Source: Calycina herbarum (lineage: Eukaryota > Ascomycota > Leotiomycetes > Helotiales > Pezizellaceae). From it: a DNA stretch of 64,000 nucleotides. The position numbers and the translations under genes were made by a program. Positions 10,206-23,238 of this stretch are shown here, one piece after another. The DNA lies in the NCBI GenBank assembly GCA_001414485.1, contig LLEY01000062.1, positions 248,001 to 312,000 of the forward strand, given 5' to 3'. The notes under the pieces are model-generated. The model was given only the letters and a program-made list of their open reading frames with translations. It had not been told where the DNA came from and did no database searches. Position 1 is the first letter of the stretch, and each line of letters opens with the position of its first letter.

Positions 10206-11980
10206 TCTTATTTATTTATTTATTTATTTCTATTTAACGTCAAGCGGAGAATAGCTCGCATAGGCTAAGTCCTAAAAGAGTCCCAAAAGAGGGCAAATAA
10301 CGCTGGGGGGGTGCCCTAGGCTATAGGGATAGTAAACGAGTAAGCTAATTTATAAGAGACAGTTTAAAGAGAAGCTCTACTTTCGGAACAGCCCTTGTTC
10401 TTAATTAGTTTATAGAATCAGGGAAAGACAAAGGGGATATATATATAAAGAAAAAGAAAGGAAAGGAAAGAAGAGTTAAGCTATCTCGAAGGACAGATTT
10501 TCGTAAAGAACTTGGTTTTAGCGTAGACCTTGCTAAAGAGTTCCTTGTAGCCGGGTCTGAATAGAAGATGAGGTTTTCCCTCCGCCTTAGCTAATAGCCT
10601 TAGATCTTTGTTATTAGCTAGCTTATAGAAGAGTAGGTGGAATTATGTTTTAGCTCTTTTACACTTATAATTCCCTACTTCTAGTAACGTATCAAGGTGG
10701 AAGAAGCGAAGGTGGTATGCTGTGAAGTCTCTGTAGCTAGTTCGAGCTGTAATTAGCCGAGCTAGGACCTCTCTTAGTAGCTAGAGAGTCTTAGGTTTTG
10801 AAAGCTAGGAAGTAAGTTCTAGGTTTTTATAGGTATCTAGGAGCGTTGTCTACTAGAGCCGATTTACGAGCCTGATCCCTGTCTCTTTAACCTCTCTCTT
10901 AAGTGTAGTAGTACAGAGTAGAGAGGAACTAGAAGAGGGTGTTCAAGCCGCTTTATCTACAGCTTTGTCGGCTATTTCGTTGTCGCGGATTCCTATATAA
11001 CTAGGGCACTACCTTGTCTAAATCCTCCCCGAGTATAGCTAAGTAAAGCTGTATACCTTATTAAAGGTCTCTTATAACGTGCTATAAGACTAGTAGGTCA
11101 GTTATAGTATAGCTTCGAGGTTATCGAGGTAAATCTAGTACTTCGTAGCCGAGGCCTAGAAAGAGGAGTCTAGGGCTAGTTCTAGACTATATAAGGCAGC
11201 TTTAGCTTCTACGTCGTATATCTCTAATATTTTACTAAAGAGGAAGAGCCTTATGTTTAGAATAATCCCTTCTCTTATAAGACATACGCTGCTACTAGTA
11301 CTTTTATCGTCTAAGTAAGAGCCGTCGGTAAATATAACCAGGTCTATAGACAAGACAGAGGTAAGGAATTCAAGGAATTCAGCTTTATAAGAGTCCTTAT
11401 TACTACTAGGGCTTAGACCTGCTATCTCGAGAAAGCGGGCCTACTAGTTAAACTCTCTATTCTATAGAGGGTCTTATATTAGGTCGATTTCTTCTAAGAG
11501 AGAGAGGGGTTTAAAAGAGCGGTAAAAAGCCTAGCTTTTAAGTAAGAGTTATTTATACATTGTTTAAGCAGGTAAGCTAAGTTAAGTTAGCGAGTTCTAG
11601 CCTTAAATACTCTACTTTTTACTATAAGAGTAATTTCAGTAGCTAAGAGGCTAGATTCTATAAGGAGTACCGAGGTAGAGGTGGTCTTATAGACTAGGAG
11701 GATGATCCTAGTATACTTTAATACTACTCTATCTAAGAGAGTTAGATAGCAGCTGATCTAGTTATTTATAGAGCCTGCTTAGCCTGTTTCCTCTCTTATT
11801 CGACTAGGGTACCAGGTCTCGTATCTAAAGTAGGCGATCGAGAGAATAGAAGCAGTAGTAGCTTACTTAAGCAGATAAGGAGGTAAGCCTCTTATTATAT
11901 TTATTATTCCTTTAAGAGCATTAGCTACAAGTATAGCCTTACTCGCTATTCTTTTAACGTAGCTATAGAACGTAAGACAG
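10206..11980 (-). mobile_element. Tad1-like LINE, 3' portion (RNase H and 3' tail)
   Basis: The + strand starts with about five TTTA units at 10206-10229. In the element's own orientation this is a 3' tail of AAAT-type repeats, as in many Tad1-clade LINEs. An open segment at 11353-11156 reads IFTDGSYLDDKSTSSSVCLIREG and DVEAKAALYSLELAL, matching the first catalytic Asp and Glu blocks of the RNase H domain at the C-terminus of Tad1-type ORF2. Sequence to the right should be the thumb/linker of ORF2. The LINE is cut at 11980 by the chromovirus and resumes at 20156. Many stops are RIP-like TAA/TAG. Confidence 0.8.
11156..11353 (-). pseudogene. RNase H domain fragment of LINE ORF2
   Basis: This 65-residue open stretch contains FTDGSYLDD and EAKAALYSLELAL, the D- and E-bearing motifs of ribonuclease H in fungal LINE polyproteins. 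It is flanked by stops and is a relic, not a gene. Confidence 0.8.
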
Positions 11981-12413
11981 TGTTACGAATCACGTATAAG
12001 TATATAACGAGTAAAGACTAGGCGGCGCTCTAACAGGTTAAGCACTATCGGAAACTCTTATAGAAGAGGGATTATTAGACTAACTAAGCGATCTATGGAT
12101 TTCTTTTGGTAAGGGACATTACGTAACCTAGTCGCCTGAGTCGCTTAAGTCGCCTGTCGACTAAAGCGATCAGAGCGAGCGACTAGAGCGATTAGAACGG
12201 AGGACTATAGTTCTATATAAGACTAGCACGTCTACTATTAGATAGAAGCTTTATACTTAACTTTAGTTATTAATCTTATTATCTTGTTTAATATCTTTAA
12301 TATAAGTAACGAGTTTACTTCTAAGTAAATAACCCGGTATATCTGTACTTCTTACCTATATACTAACCTTCGAGGCTTAGTCACCTTTGTTTAGTTGTTT
12401 AAGTTTCGTTATA
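11981..12413 (+). repeat. 5' LTR of the chromovirus
   Basis: It runs TGTTACGAATCACG to TTTCGTTATA (433 bp), the same orientation and length as the copy at 19723. It contains repeated GTCGCC/GCGACT-type words (GTCGCCTGAGTCGC near 12130). Confidence 0.9.
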
Positions 12414-13348
12414 CTTTAAGCACCTGCTTAGAAGTTTAGTCGCTATAGCTCTAGTAACCCCCGCAGCAGCTAGCCTAAATACTAGTTAAGTTAACGTTAT
12501 AAGAACATCTAGAAGTGCGACTAGAAGAACACCTACTAGTATATAGTTAACTAGGAACGACGACAATATTAGTATACTAGACGCTCCCGAGCTCTATAAG
12601 ATTAAAGTACTTAAATCTATTAAAGTTAAGATACTAGATATATATTATAGAAAGCGAAAGGAACTCGACTTATTCCTTCTCTAAATAGACATCTATTTTA
12701 ACTTTAACGCTAATAAGTTCGAAGGCGATTATAATTCACGAACTATCTTTACTATCTCCTATCTTAGAGGATTAGCATTAGAATAGGCCTAGCTATACTT
12801 AGAGGATTTCTTTAAGAATAAGGATAAAGATAGAAAGATAGAATTAACTAAGATTATATTTAAATCTTAGAGAGGATTTAAGGCAACTATTAGAAAAGTC
12901 TTCGAAGACTTCGATATAATCCGAACAGCTATATATAAGCTTTTAGAATTACGCTAGACTAGATTAGTAATAGATTATACTAATAAGTTTTAACGTTATA
13001 GAACGAAGTTAGAATAGGATACGATCGCCTTTATAGAACTCTTTTATAAAGGATTAAAGATATATATCTATAAGGAAATAGCTAAGTAGAATATATAATT
13101 CTTAACTATTATAAGTATAATTAAGGAAGTCGTCTAACTAGATAACTGCCTATATAAATTTAGGAAGAGTAACCCTAGGTACGGGGAAAAGAGTAAAGGG
13201 TTAGGGAAGTAGAAGCACTCTTATACTAATAGACATAGTAAGGAGGTAAACGCTATATAGAAGAAAACCTTTCTAAAGAAAGGAGGACTTTCCTAGAAGG
13301 AGCGAAATCGTCGACGTAAGTAGAACTTATATTATAACTATAGCCTTC

Positions 13349-13803
13349 TGTAACGAAACTCAAACGAACTAAACAAAGGTGACTAAGTCTCGAAGGTTGG
13401 TATGCAGATAAGAAGTACAGACGCGATAGATTGTTCACTTGGAAGTGAACTCGTTACTTGTACCAAAGATGTCAAACAAGATGATAAGATTGATAACTAA
13501 AGTTGAGCACGAAGCTCCTATCTAATGGCAGACGTGCCAGTCCTATATAGAGCCTTCGTATCCCCTGGCCGCCATGGTCGATCTGCCCGACCATGGCCGA
13601 CATGGTCGACTCGTCGGCCATGTCGCTTACCCTTCCTGGTCACGTGATTACAACCAACTTCCAACAGTGAGATCCTAGAATTCCTAAATGCTCTTCCACA
13701 TTACAGATTCCCTCTTGTGTTACCTTCCATTTCCTGGACGTTGTGCCTTGTCCTGTCAGAGCGCCGTCTGGACTACTTATCACGTAAAACGTGATTCGTG
13801 ACA
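13349..13803 (-). repeat. Solo LTR with CCTTC target duplication
   Basis: On the + strand it starts TGTAACGAAACTC and ends GTGATTCGTGACA. CCTTC at 13344-13348 repeats at 13804-13808. It lies in inverse orientation to the host element and interrupts its zinc-knuckle region. It is visibly less mutated than its host: CpA and CpG words persist, and a GC-rich GCCATGGTCGA/CGACCATGGCC block lies at about 13568-13632. Confidence 0.93.
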
Positions 13804-14421
13804 CCTTCTAGGTTATAGAGTAAATAAGTATAGTAAGAAGAAAGACTCTAAGAGAAAGAAACAAATTAATACTACTATTTAATAATAGGTAGCTTTAACT
13901 AATTGTATTAAACTTACGAATAAGAAGCTTAAAGTACGAGGATATAGAACCTAGATTAAAAATAATAAAGGAATTAGTAGTATATAAGATACTAATAATA
14001 ATAGGGATCTACTCCTTAAAGAATATTATAATGTATAATTAGTAATAGAATCTAAGTAACTTCTTTAAGTAGAATATAAATTACTACTATTAACTAGTTC
14101 TTTAGAGATATCGGATTTATCTTCTAGTTTAGAGAGAGAAATAAGAAATAAAGACTCTAAAGTTAGAGAAACTTAGGCTTTCCTTAGAACCTTTAAACAA
14201 GGAAATTAATAAGTATATATTAATAACTAGAAACTAGACTTCTAGAGTTCTTATACTATATAGAGAGTTAACCTAACTATTTTAATAATATATATAGTTA
14301 TAAGAAATAATCCTAAGATAATAACTTTAGTTAGCTTAATTACTAGGTAAGAAACTATTAAGGATAAAGAACCTATATATAACTAACTACGAATTAAAGG
14401 ACCTACTTATCCTAAGGTTAG

Positions 14422-14862
14422 TGTAACGAAACTCAAACGAACTAAACAAAGGTGACTAAGTCTCGAAGGTTGGTATACAGGTAAGAAGTACAGATGCGCC
14501 GGGTTGTTCACTTAGAAGTGAACTCGTTACTTGTATCAAAGATGTCAAACAATATAATAAGATTAATAACTAAAGTTAAGCACGAAGCTACTATCTAATA
14601 GCAGACGTGCCAGTCTTATATAGAACTGTAGTCTCCCGTTCCAGTCGCTCTAGTCGCTCGCCCTGATCGCTTCAGTCGACAGGCGACTCAGGCGACTCAG
14701 GCGACTAGGTCACGTGATGCTTCTTACCAAAGGAAATCCATGGATCGCTTAGCTAGTCTAAGGATCCCTTTTTCTTTGCTTATAAGAGTTTCCGATAGTG
14801 CTTAACCTGTTAGGGCGCCGCCTGGTCTTCACTCATCACATGCTCACACGTGATTCGTAACA
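14422..14862 (-). repeat. Second solo LTR with GTTAG target duplication
   Basis: It starts TGTAACGAAACTC and ends GATTCGTAACA (441 bp). GTTAG at 14417-14421 repeats at 14863-14867. Its middle holds GGCGACTCAGGCGACTCAG-type short repeats (about 14682-14705), different from the middle of the 13349 copy although both flanking parts agree. Confidence 0.93.
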
Positions 14863-16099
14863 GTTAGGGACGTATAGAAGGTATATAATATTTTAGATAA
14901 GAATAGTATATAGATATAACAAGTTCTAATAGGATTTAAGAGACGAATTAAAAACCCTTTTCTTAGAATACTACTTAAAGATATTATACTAAAAGAGTTT
15001 AAGTAATATATTATAGTTATATTAATTAGAAATAATAGGCTAGTATTTAGAAAATACGACTTATAATAACTGTTTAGTATACTATTTTAGGAGTAAAGAG
15101 AGCTTAATATAACTAGATAGGCTAAAACAGAACTAGAAGAATTATACTACCTATTAATAGGAGAACTATAGTTTATAGAAACAGTTTAGGAAATAATAGT
15201 ATAATAGATACGATGTAAACTAAGTCTAACCTTAGACTAGTTATTATAAAAACGGTTTAAAGGAATTTTACTAGAACCTACTAGAATAGTAGAATATTAT
15301 TAGATATACGAAGTAGTATTATTAGATAAAGAAGGAGTAGTATTCTTTCCTTAGTTCTAAATTCGAGCTATTAAGGAAAAGAATTTAAGAGACTATATAT
15401 TTAAGGTTTACTATATAAAACTAGAGATAAGTATATTAGAGGCTACTTTAGATTATCTATATATAGAAGAGCTATAGTCTATAGAAGCTATTATAGAAAC
15501 CAGTTATAAATAGATCTAATATAATTATAGATAAATACTAAAACGATTTATAAGAGAAATGCCTAGGATAATAGGAATCCTAGAATATAGATTAGTATAT
15601 AAAGTAGTATACGTTAATAAGGAAAGAGTAAGATTCTTTCTATAGTATAAGAACGAGGAGAGAAGGAATTATAATCGAGAAAATCGATCTTTCGAAGTCT
15701 AATATATTAAAGCAAAGTTAGATACTACTTTAGGAGAAAGACAGTTAGTAGTAACTATAGAAATAAGAGAGAAGAAGTTATAAGTTATAATAAACTTAGG
15801 AGTAATAAGCAACTTTATTTCCCTAATAGCTTAAGAAAAGCTAAACGTTCTAATTAAAGAGATAAGACTATATTAATTAGAGGTAGTTAATAAAATAAAC
15901 GTTATATATTAAAATAGGATTATTAATTAGTAAACTATTCTAATAAGAATTAATATTAAAAGATACTATTTAAATATATAATTTAATATTATTAAAATAG
16001 GAAGTAAGGAAGTAATACTTAGTATATTATAGATTTAGGAATATAATCTAGAAATCGACTAGAAAGCTAGGAAGATAACTTTTAGTTGATATAAATATA

Positions 16100-18550
16100 A
16101 GAGTTCGTGTTTATAACTTTAAGACTAGAACAAGGTTAGCGCTACCTCTTCTAAAGTACTAAGACACCTTGCTTAAGGTCTTCTACAGGTTAGTAAGAAA
16201 GCTAATAACTAAATACCTATAGAGTATAGAGAATTTAAAGCTTTGTTCGAAAACCTAGAAGACTTGCGAGCCTTACTAGAACATCGCTTATAAGATTATA
16301 AGATTAAATTAAAAGAGGGTTATTACCTCTTAAAGTAGAAGCTTCGGTTATATAACTAGAAAAGCCTATAGAGAATAGAGAGTTATATAAAGAAAGGTAT
16401 TAAAAAGGGATATATTAGAAGATCTAAGTTACTAATTATCTTAAATATACTTATTATTAAGAAGAAAGACGACCTAGATAAGAGAGTATATATTGATTAT
16501 TAAGAAGTAAATTACGCTATAGTTAAGGACGCTTATCTACTACTACCTAGCTAATACTTATAAGATAAGTTAAGTAAGGTAGTACGATTTACGAAATTAG
16601 ATTAATAAAACGCTTATAAACTTATATAAATAAAAACTAGAGACGAATAGAAGATAGTATTTACCTTACTATTAGGTATTTATAAATATACAGTTATACT
16701 ATTTAGACTTTATAATATACTAGCTATATATTAGAGATAAAATAATAATATTTTAAAAGATCTTTTAAGAGTAATAGTAATTTATTACCTAGATAATATC
16801 TTAATCTTCTTAGAAAAAGAAGAAGAATATAAAGGACATATTAGAGAGGTTTTATAACAATTTATAAAAGTAAACTCTTAGTTAAAACTCTTAAAATACA
16901 AGTTTAAAGTAACTTAGACACTTTTCCTAAGATAGGTATTTAGTCTAAGAAAAATAGAAATAGATCTAGCAAAGATCTAAGACATCTTAAACTAGAAATC
17001 ACTAGAGAATATAAAAAATATACAGTTCTTTCTTAGATTTATAAACTTTTATTATCTATTTATATAAGACTATACAAAGATTACTAAACTAATAATAATA
17101 ATAGTTAAGAAAGCTATTAAATTTATTTAGAATAAACAAGCTAAGAACGCTTTTTAAAAGATTAAAGTAAGGTTTATAAAAAAACCTATTCTATATAACT
17201 TTAATATAGAAAAACTAAGTATAATCAAAACAGACGCCTTAGATATATTAATAAGTACGATTTACTTATAACTAAATAAAAAGAGAAAACTTATACCTAT
17301 TATATATTATTCTAAAATATTTAACCTAGTATAATAAAACTATAATATATTTAACAAAGAGTTACTTACTATAATATTAGCTTTAGAATACTAGAGAATC
17401 TATCTATAGCTAGTAAAACACCTAGTTATAGTCTTATCTAACTATAAGAATCTTAAAACATTTACAACAATTAAAGAACTTATAACTAAACAATTAGCTA
17501 GATAGTTAGAGATATTAGAAGGATTTAATATTATTATTTAATATATAAAGAGAACGTTAAATACTCAAGCTAATACTCTTAGCTAGAAACCCGGATATAA
17601 GAGAAACAAAGAGTATAAGAAGATTATAATCTTAAAAACTCTTAAGAATAGAAACTTAGTACCTACTATATATAAAATTATAGTAATAAACAACATTTAG
17701 ATAGATAAAATTTAGAATATATATAAAGATTATAACTAGTATATAAAAGGAAAATTATAGGTCCCCAGCTCGTATACAAAGGAATTTATATAAGAATACT
17801 ATACTATATCTACTTATAACTACTAAGGAATTCGTAGAACTCTCTAGAGGATAAGATAACACTACTATATTAATCAGTTATCTACGATAGTTAAAGAAGT
17901 AATAGTAGAATATAATACCTATACTAGGAACAAGGCTTCCTACTATACTCCTTATAAACAGATAAACACTACTCTAATACTATAAATACCTTAGAAATCA
18001 ATATCTATAGATTTTATTATTAAATTACTAAAATCTAAAGATCTAATAATAAGAGTTAAGTATAACTTAATCCTAGTTATTATAGAACGACTTACGAAGT
18101 ATATAATTTTAGTAGTATATATAGAGTTAAGTATAACTAAGGAATTAGTATTCGTATTCCTTAGAGAAGTAGTCTTAAGATATAGGCTACCTAAAGAGAT
18201 ACTCTCAGATAGAGACAAGCTCTTTACCTTAAAATTTTAAATCGCTCTTATAAAATAATTAAGTATAAAAAGAAAGCTTTTAACAGCTTTTTACTCTTAA
18301 ATAAATAATAGATAAATTAAGTAGTTAAAACATACCTTCGTTATTATATAAACTACTAGTAGAACAACTAGGTAGAACTGCTACTCTTAGTATAGTTTAC
18401 CTATAATAGTTTAGTAATAGAAACAACACTTATTATACTATTCTATACTAACTTCAGATACGAATTATTAGTATACTAAGAACTACTATCTACGACTATC
18501 GATAACCAGCTTACTTATATTTAGGTCTTAAAAATTAAGAGGTTATATAA
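16100..18550 (+). pseudogene. Chromovirus pol relic (RT, RNase H, integrase)
   Basis: Stops occur every few dozen codons, but domain order is readable: RT palm with YLDNILIF near 16790, RNase H near 17221-17500, and an integrase core with SIDFIIKLLKSKD near 18000 and REVVLRYRLPKEILSDRDK near 18165-18220. Only the conceptual family assignment is claimed; no open product exists. Confidence 0.85.
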
Positions 18551-18884
18551 GGAACTTATAAAAGATTTATAGTTTATTATAAAAAGAAATATATACTACT
18601 ATAATAAACAACATAGTTAGGAGCTAATACTAAAAGAGAGGGATAAAGTCTACTTAGTATAGAAAAACATTAATATAAAAAGACTAAGTAATAAACTAGA
18701 TTATAAAAAACTTAGACTATTTAAAATCAAATAAGTTAAGAGATCTTTAAATTATAAATTAGTACTACTAAAGATAATAAATATCTACCTAGTATTCTAT
18801 ATATCCCTACTTAAACTAGTACTACTAGGAGTACTACTAGCCCTATTTATAGAAATTCAACTAGTTAATCTAAATACTAAATAT

Positions 18885-19015
18885 AAAGTTAAAAGGATTC
18901 TTAACTATAAGATTATTAGAGGTAAGATTAAGTATTTAATTAAATAGTTAGATTACTTATATTTAGAAAACACTTAGAAACCTAGAAAAAATATTAACTA
19001 GTATTTAGAGGAACT
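18885..19015 (+). pseudogene. Chromodomain relic at the end of pol
   Basis: The reading KRILNYKIIRGKIKYLIK, stop, LDYLYLENT fits the VERILDHR..KYLVKW.GY..ENTWEP pattern of retroelement chromodomains. Such domains are thought to steer integration towards modified chromatin. Confidence 0.75.
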
Positions 19016-19722
19016 TTAGGACTTCTACTATTAAAACCTAAGGTTGCCTATATTAGGTAATCGATAAGAAAGACCTTAAGGAAACTAGGATTAAGACCTA
19101 GGTCGAAAGCAGAGTCGAAAGCAGTAGAGGTAGAGTAGGCGGCTAGCTTAGCAGCCTCCTCTCTCCTTTCCTTCTCTTCTTTTTCTTTTTCCTCCTTCTC
19201 CTTAGCCTCGTCTAGCTTCTAAAAGGTGCTAAGTCTACGACGAAGCATCTGTTGTTCTCGCTTATCGAGAAGACGTTACTATGCTCGAAGACGGAGAACC
19301 TTTGACATTGCTTCCTACTAGGCTCGAAAGGCCTTTTCTTAGGCCTAATAGGCCGTCTCTTCCTCGACCCGTAGACAACGTTTCTACGTATTAAGAGATT
19401 CCTACTCAAAAGTTAAGAGTATTCGATTTTACTCCTTAATATTATAAGTTTTACTCTTCCTAGTATACTTAGAACATTTCTTACCTCTAATAATAGATAT
19501 ATATCGACGGCTAGACGTAGAGATAAGACAGCGAGTATAAGAGGATATTTTAGATCCTACTTAATTAATACAGAGGACGTTATTAATACGATTTTATTTT
19601 AGTTTATCTTTTATAGATAGTGTTATTAAAAATATTATAGTAAGAGAAGGCTGCTAGCCTTCTAACGGTATTTCTTAGGTCGTACTTAAGCGTAGGGATA
19701 TGCTAGGCTAAGAAGGGGATAG
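19016..19722. other. Post-pol segment and 3' untranslated part of the chromovirus
   Basis: After the chromodomain relic comes a mixed segment with purine/pyrimidine-biased parts (CCTTTCCTTCTCTTC region near 19160) and short open stretches but no recognisable domain. It ends in AAGAAGGGGATAG, a plausible polypurine tract directly before the 3' LTR. Confidence 0.55.
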
Positions 19723-20155
19723 TATTACGAATTATATATAAGTATATAATAAGTAAAGACTAGGCGACGCTCTAACAGGTTAAGCACTATCGGAAACTCT
19801 TATAGAAGAGGGATTATTAGACTAACTAAGCGATCTATGGATTTCTTTTAGTAAGGGACATCACGTGACCTAGTCGCCTAAGTCGCTTGAGTCGCCTATC
19901 GACTAAAGCAATCAGAGCGAGCGACTAGAGCGATTAAAACAGAGGACTATAGTTCTATATAAGACTAGCACGTCTGCTATTAGATAGGAGCTTCGTGTTT
20001 AACTTTAGTTATTAATCTTATTATCTTGTTTAATATCTTTAATATAAGTAACGAGTTCACTTCTAAGTGAATAACCCGGCGTATCTGTACTTCTTACCTG
20101 TATACCAACCTTCGAGGCTTAGTCACCTTTGTTTAGTTGTTTGAGTTTCGTTATA
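19723..20155 (+). repeat. 3' LTR of the chromovirus
   Basis: It runs TATTACGAATTATA to TTTCGTTATA, matching the 5' LTR at 11981 with additional C-to-T changes at its left end. The following GACAG completes the target duplication. Confidence 0.9.
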
Positions 20156-20399
20156 GACAGGGGTTAAAGAAGATACTAAGCTACCTAAGCTCTTACGTAG
20201 GTTCTATTATCTTCTCTTTAACTATAATAGAGAGAGAGGGCCGGATATCTCTCCCTTTTTGCTTTCTTTTATAGGAGAAGTATATAAGTTCTAACTTCTT
20301 AGCGTTAAAAGTAATGCCCTCGTCTATACTCTACTCTAGAGTACTAGCTTCCTGCTTTATAAGAGCCTTAGTATTCCCTGCCTTTAAGAGCCTAAAAGT

Positions 20400-20429
20400 A
20401 AGTAATCTAATATCGTCTACGTAACCGAA
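20400..20429 (-). other. LINE reverse-transcriptase catalytic motif
   Basis: The reverse strand reads FGYVDDIRLL, the YxDD box of Tad1-clade LINE reverse transcriptases. This fixes the orientation of the LINE. Confidence 0.9.
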
Positions 20430-22949
20430 TCTCTATAATACTAGAAGAGAGCTAACCTCTAAGCTAAAGAGAGGCTAGATATAAAGTATAAAGAGAATAG
20501 ACGAGATAGGCGAGCCTTAAGGAAGCCTGTATTAAAGCCGGGTAGAAGCTCCTATTTTCTTATCTAGTTTTACTTTTACTAGTCTATTAGTTAAGAAAGA
20601 GGTAGCTTATTTAATAAAGCAATCCGGCTAACCTTACTCTCTTAGCCTTTTGATTAGGCGACTAGGAAGTACTACGTTAAAGGCTCCTTTAATATCAAGT
20701 GTAAGAAGAGAGGCTTCCTGTTTATCCGTAAGAGCTGACTTAATATCGAAGGTAAAGCAGGTAGTAAGGTCTATAGTAGCTCTTAAGAGAAGAGCTCTAA
20801 ACTAGTTTTACTCTAGAATAGAGTGCTTAATAGCTATCTAAGAGACTCTCTTTATAAGGAGTCTTTTAAGCCTCTTTCTAAGGACTAAGAGTAAGGTGAT
20901 TCGGCGATATACTTAGGGAGACGACTTGTCTTTCTTATTAAGCTTTAGAATAATAGTAACGATAATAGTATAAAAGATCTTTAGATAGAAACCTGCCTCT
21001 ATATAGCTTTTGAATAAGAAGAGGACAAGATATAAGATCTATAGCTAAGCTACTTTAAGGACTCCTATTACTAGCTCGTCTTCTTCTAGCACGGTAGAAG
21101 CTTTCCTAAGAATCGATTCCTCGACCTTATATAGTATAAGAACTGCCTAGGGAAGAGACTAAGTAGAGGTAGTTAGAGTATTAAATAGAATATCCCCGAC
21201 TTCGGCCTTATTTATAAGTAGCTCTTATACTAGGATCTTCTGCTTTTCTTAGGTAGAGAAGCCTAGTTAGCCTACCGAGTCTCTTAGAGAGGGAGACTTG
21301 TAGATTCTAGTGCTCTAGTACTACTTATAAATTTTAAAAATATCTTTACTCTTTATAGCTTTATTAACTAGGTTATAGAAGTATTCTCTCTTTACTTTCT
21401 AGATTTCCTGCCTTAGACTCTTATAAAGAGTCTTTAAAGCTCGTATACTTGTGTTAAGCCTTTATACCTGCCTTACCTTAGTAGCCGCTGTCTAGCACTT
21501 CTTATTCTACTAGAGATATCCGAACCCGTATCTAAGCCCTTATTTAGCACTGCTAAGATATACGCTATATACGCTCTTAGTAATAAATCCTGCCAAGGCC
21601 TCTAGCGAGTCTAAGTCTAGATACTCTATAAGTTCGTAAAGCTATTAAGTTTTAAGCTTTTCTTAAAGAGTTATCTTAAAGGTTTTAACGTTAAAAGAGC
21701 TAAGCTTAAAAGGGAGGTCCTTTATAGTTAAGTTTTCTACGTATAGAAGTCGAGTAAGAAGTAGGAAGTGGTTAGAGCTATACTTAAATATAAGGTTAAT
21801 CTTAGTAGTAGCCTCTTTCTAGTAGAGGTTACTAGAGTAGAAGGCTAGGTTAAGGGTATTACCGAGGTTATAAGTTCGTATACTAGGAGAGGTAGAGAGC
21901 TATAGCCCTCTGTTCTCTATCTAGTTGATAAGCGAGGAGGACTATATGCTTTCCTACTCTAGGAAGTCTAGCTGCTAGAGTTAGCTCTTTAGATTAAAGT
22001 CGCTAGCTATTAGAGTATTAGTTATAAGGATATATACTAAGCTAAGAATATAGTTAACAGCCTCTCCTACTCTCTTAGCACCTAGGAGGGCGTTATATAC
22101 GTTAAGTATATAAAGCGGAGGGCTTTAAGAGGAAGTGATCTCGATATAAACAAGGTCTCGGTATTTAAGTAAGGGTATAGTTAGTAATTATTAACTTAAG
22201 AGAATCCCCGCTCCCTTTTATATAAAAGTAAGTACTCTAGAAGAGTTAACGTTCTAGTCGTATATAGGTGTAAAGTAGGTATAGTTTAGGTGTTATCTTA
22301 TAATTTAATAGTTGATCTTCTTTTAGTAGATATATAGTTCTTAGATAAGAACTATATCTATTTGTCCCGAGTAGGCTAGTTAGAGTACTAGCTCTTAGTA
22401 CTTACTAGACTTATATATGTTGATTTATAAGATTTAAAGGTAGTGTTACTTAAAAGGTCCTTGTCTACTTATAGAGGAGAGGGGTAAGGGTCTAGGCTCC
22501 CTAGTTGAGAAGAGAGGTTCGAAAGCGGAGAAGAGGCGCTTATAGAAGCCTCTTTACTTAGTTATAGTAAGTTTAAGAGAAGAGTAGGAGTAGTAGAGCA
22601 GCTTATTTCAGTGTCTACGTTGTTATAAAGCGAGTCTTTCTCTTTTCTTAGGCGAATCTCGTTATATACTTATTATATAGATCTCTTATTCTCTATTAAA
22701 GGCGAGGGTCTAGAGGCTTTTAGCCGGAGTTAGTACGCGGGGTCGTCTAAGGCGTAAGAGCTGTTATAGTATAGGTATTTTAATTTATATTAAGAGTGCT
22801 TTATACACCTTAGATAGAAGGCTTCTAAGTGTTTTATACTACTAAATAGGTAGTATCGTTGATTTTTACCGTAGTTCTATAAGTTATACTACTTCTAGTA
22901 CTTTAAGTACTAAATTATAGTAGAGATTTTAGGAAGACGCTTAAGGCTA

Positions 22950-23238
22950 TAACAGTACGAAATAGATAATACTATGAAAGAGGTATATAGAAGTGCGTTC
23001 CGTAGAATAACATACTTAGATACTAGGCTCTAAATACGAAGGAAAAGATCAAATTAACCTCTCCCGATACTAAGAGTAAGGGCATCTATATACAAAAGGG
23101 TTCGGATAATAACAATAGACTCGGAGGTCCGAACCGGACATTCCGATACTCGAATACGTAACTCTTATATTCCACGTAACCCTTAGCATTCCTATATACT
23201 GAACCGTATCCTATCTGGTACGTATATAACCTTGGCAA
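22950..23238. repeat. Compositionally different block inside LINE ORF1
   Basis: About 290 bp with more CpG/CpA and fewer TpA words than its surroundings (for example GGTCCGAACCGGACATTCCG near 23128). It contains TCCGAACCGGACATTCCGA, and no reading frame continues from either side. It may be another small insertion such as an LTR of a third family. Termini and duplication were not resolved. Confidence 0.4.

Larger units (their letters stand above)
11981..20155 (+). mobile_element. Full-span RIP-degraded Ty3/gypsy chromovirus with both LTRs and exact target duplication
   Basis: LTRs lie at 11981-12413 and 19723-20155 in the same orientation. GACAG at 11976-11980 repeats exactly at 20156-20160, so this is one insertion into the LINE. 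Translating through stops, the order is: gag (about 12500-13900, basic region and degenerate zinc knuckle near 13330), protease-like INLGVISNFIS (about 15795), reverse transcriptase with YLDNILIF (about 16790), RNase H with KTDALD (about 17230), integrase with SIDFIIKL (about 18000) and LSDRDKLFT (about 18205), and a chromodomain (about 18885-19010). PR-RT-RH-IN-chromodomain is the chromovirus order. Two solo LTRs sit inside the gag side. Almost every CpA/TpG is lost and no frame is open, so the copy is dead. Confidence 0.92.

Noticed and set aside
19718..19722. GATAG before the 19723 LTR as a duplication with GACAG after it (which would make it a solo LTR)
   Set aside because: GACAG at 11976-11980 is an exact match to 20156-20160 and the internal region is continuous, so the pair delimits one full element.
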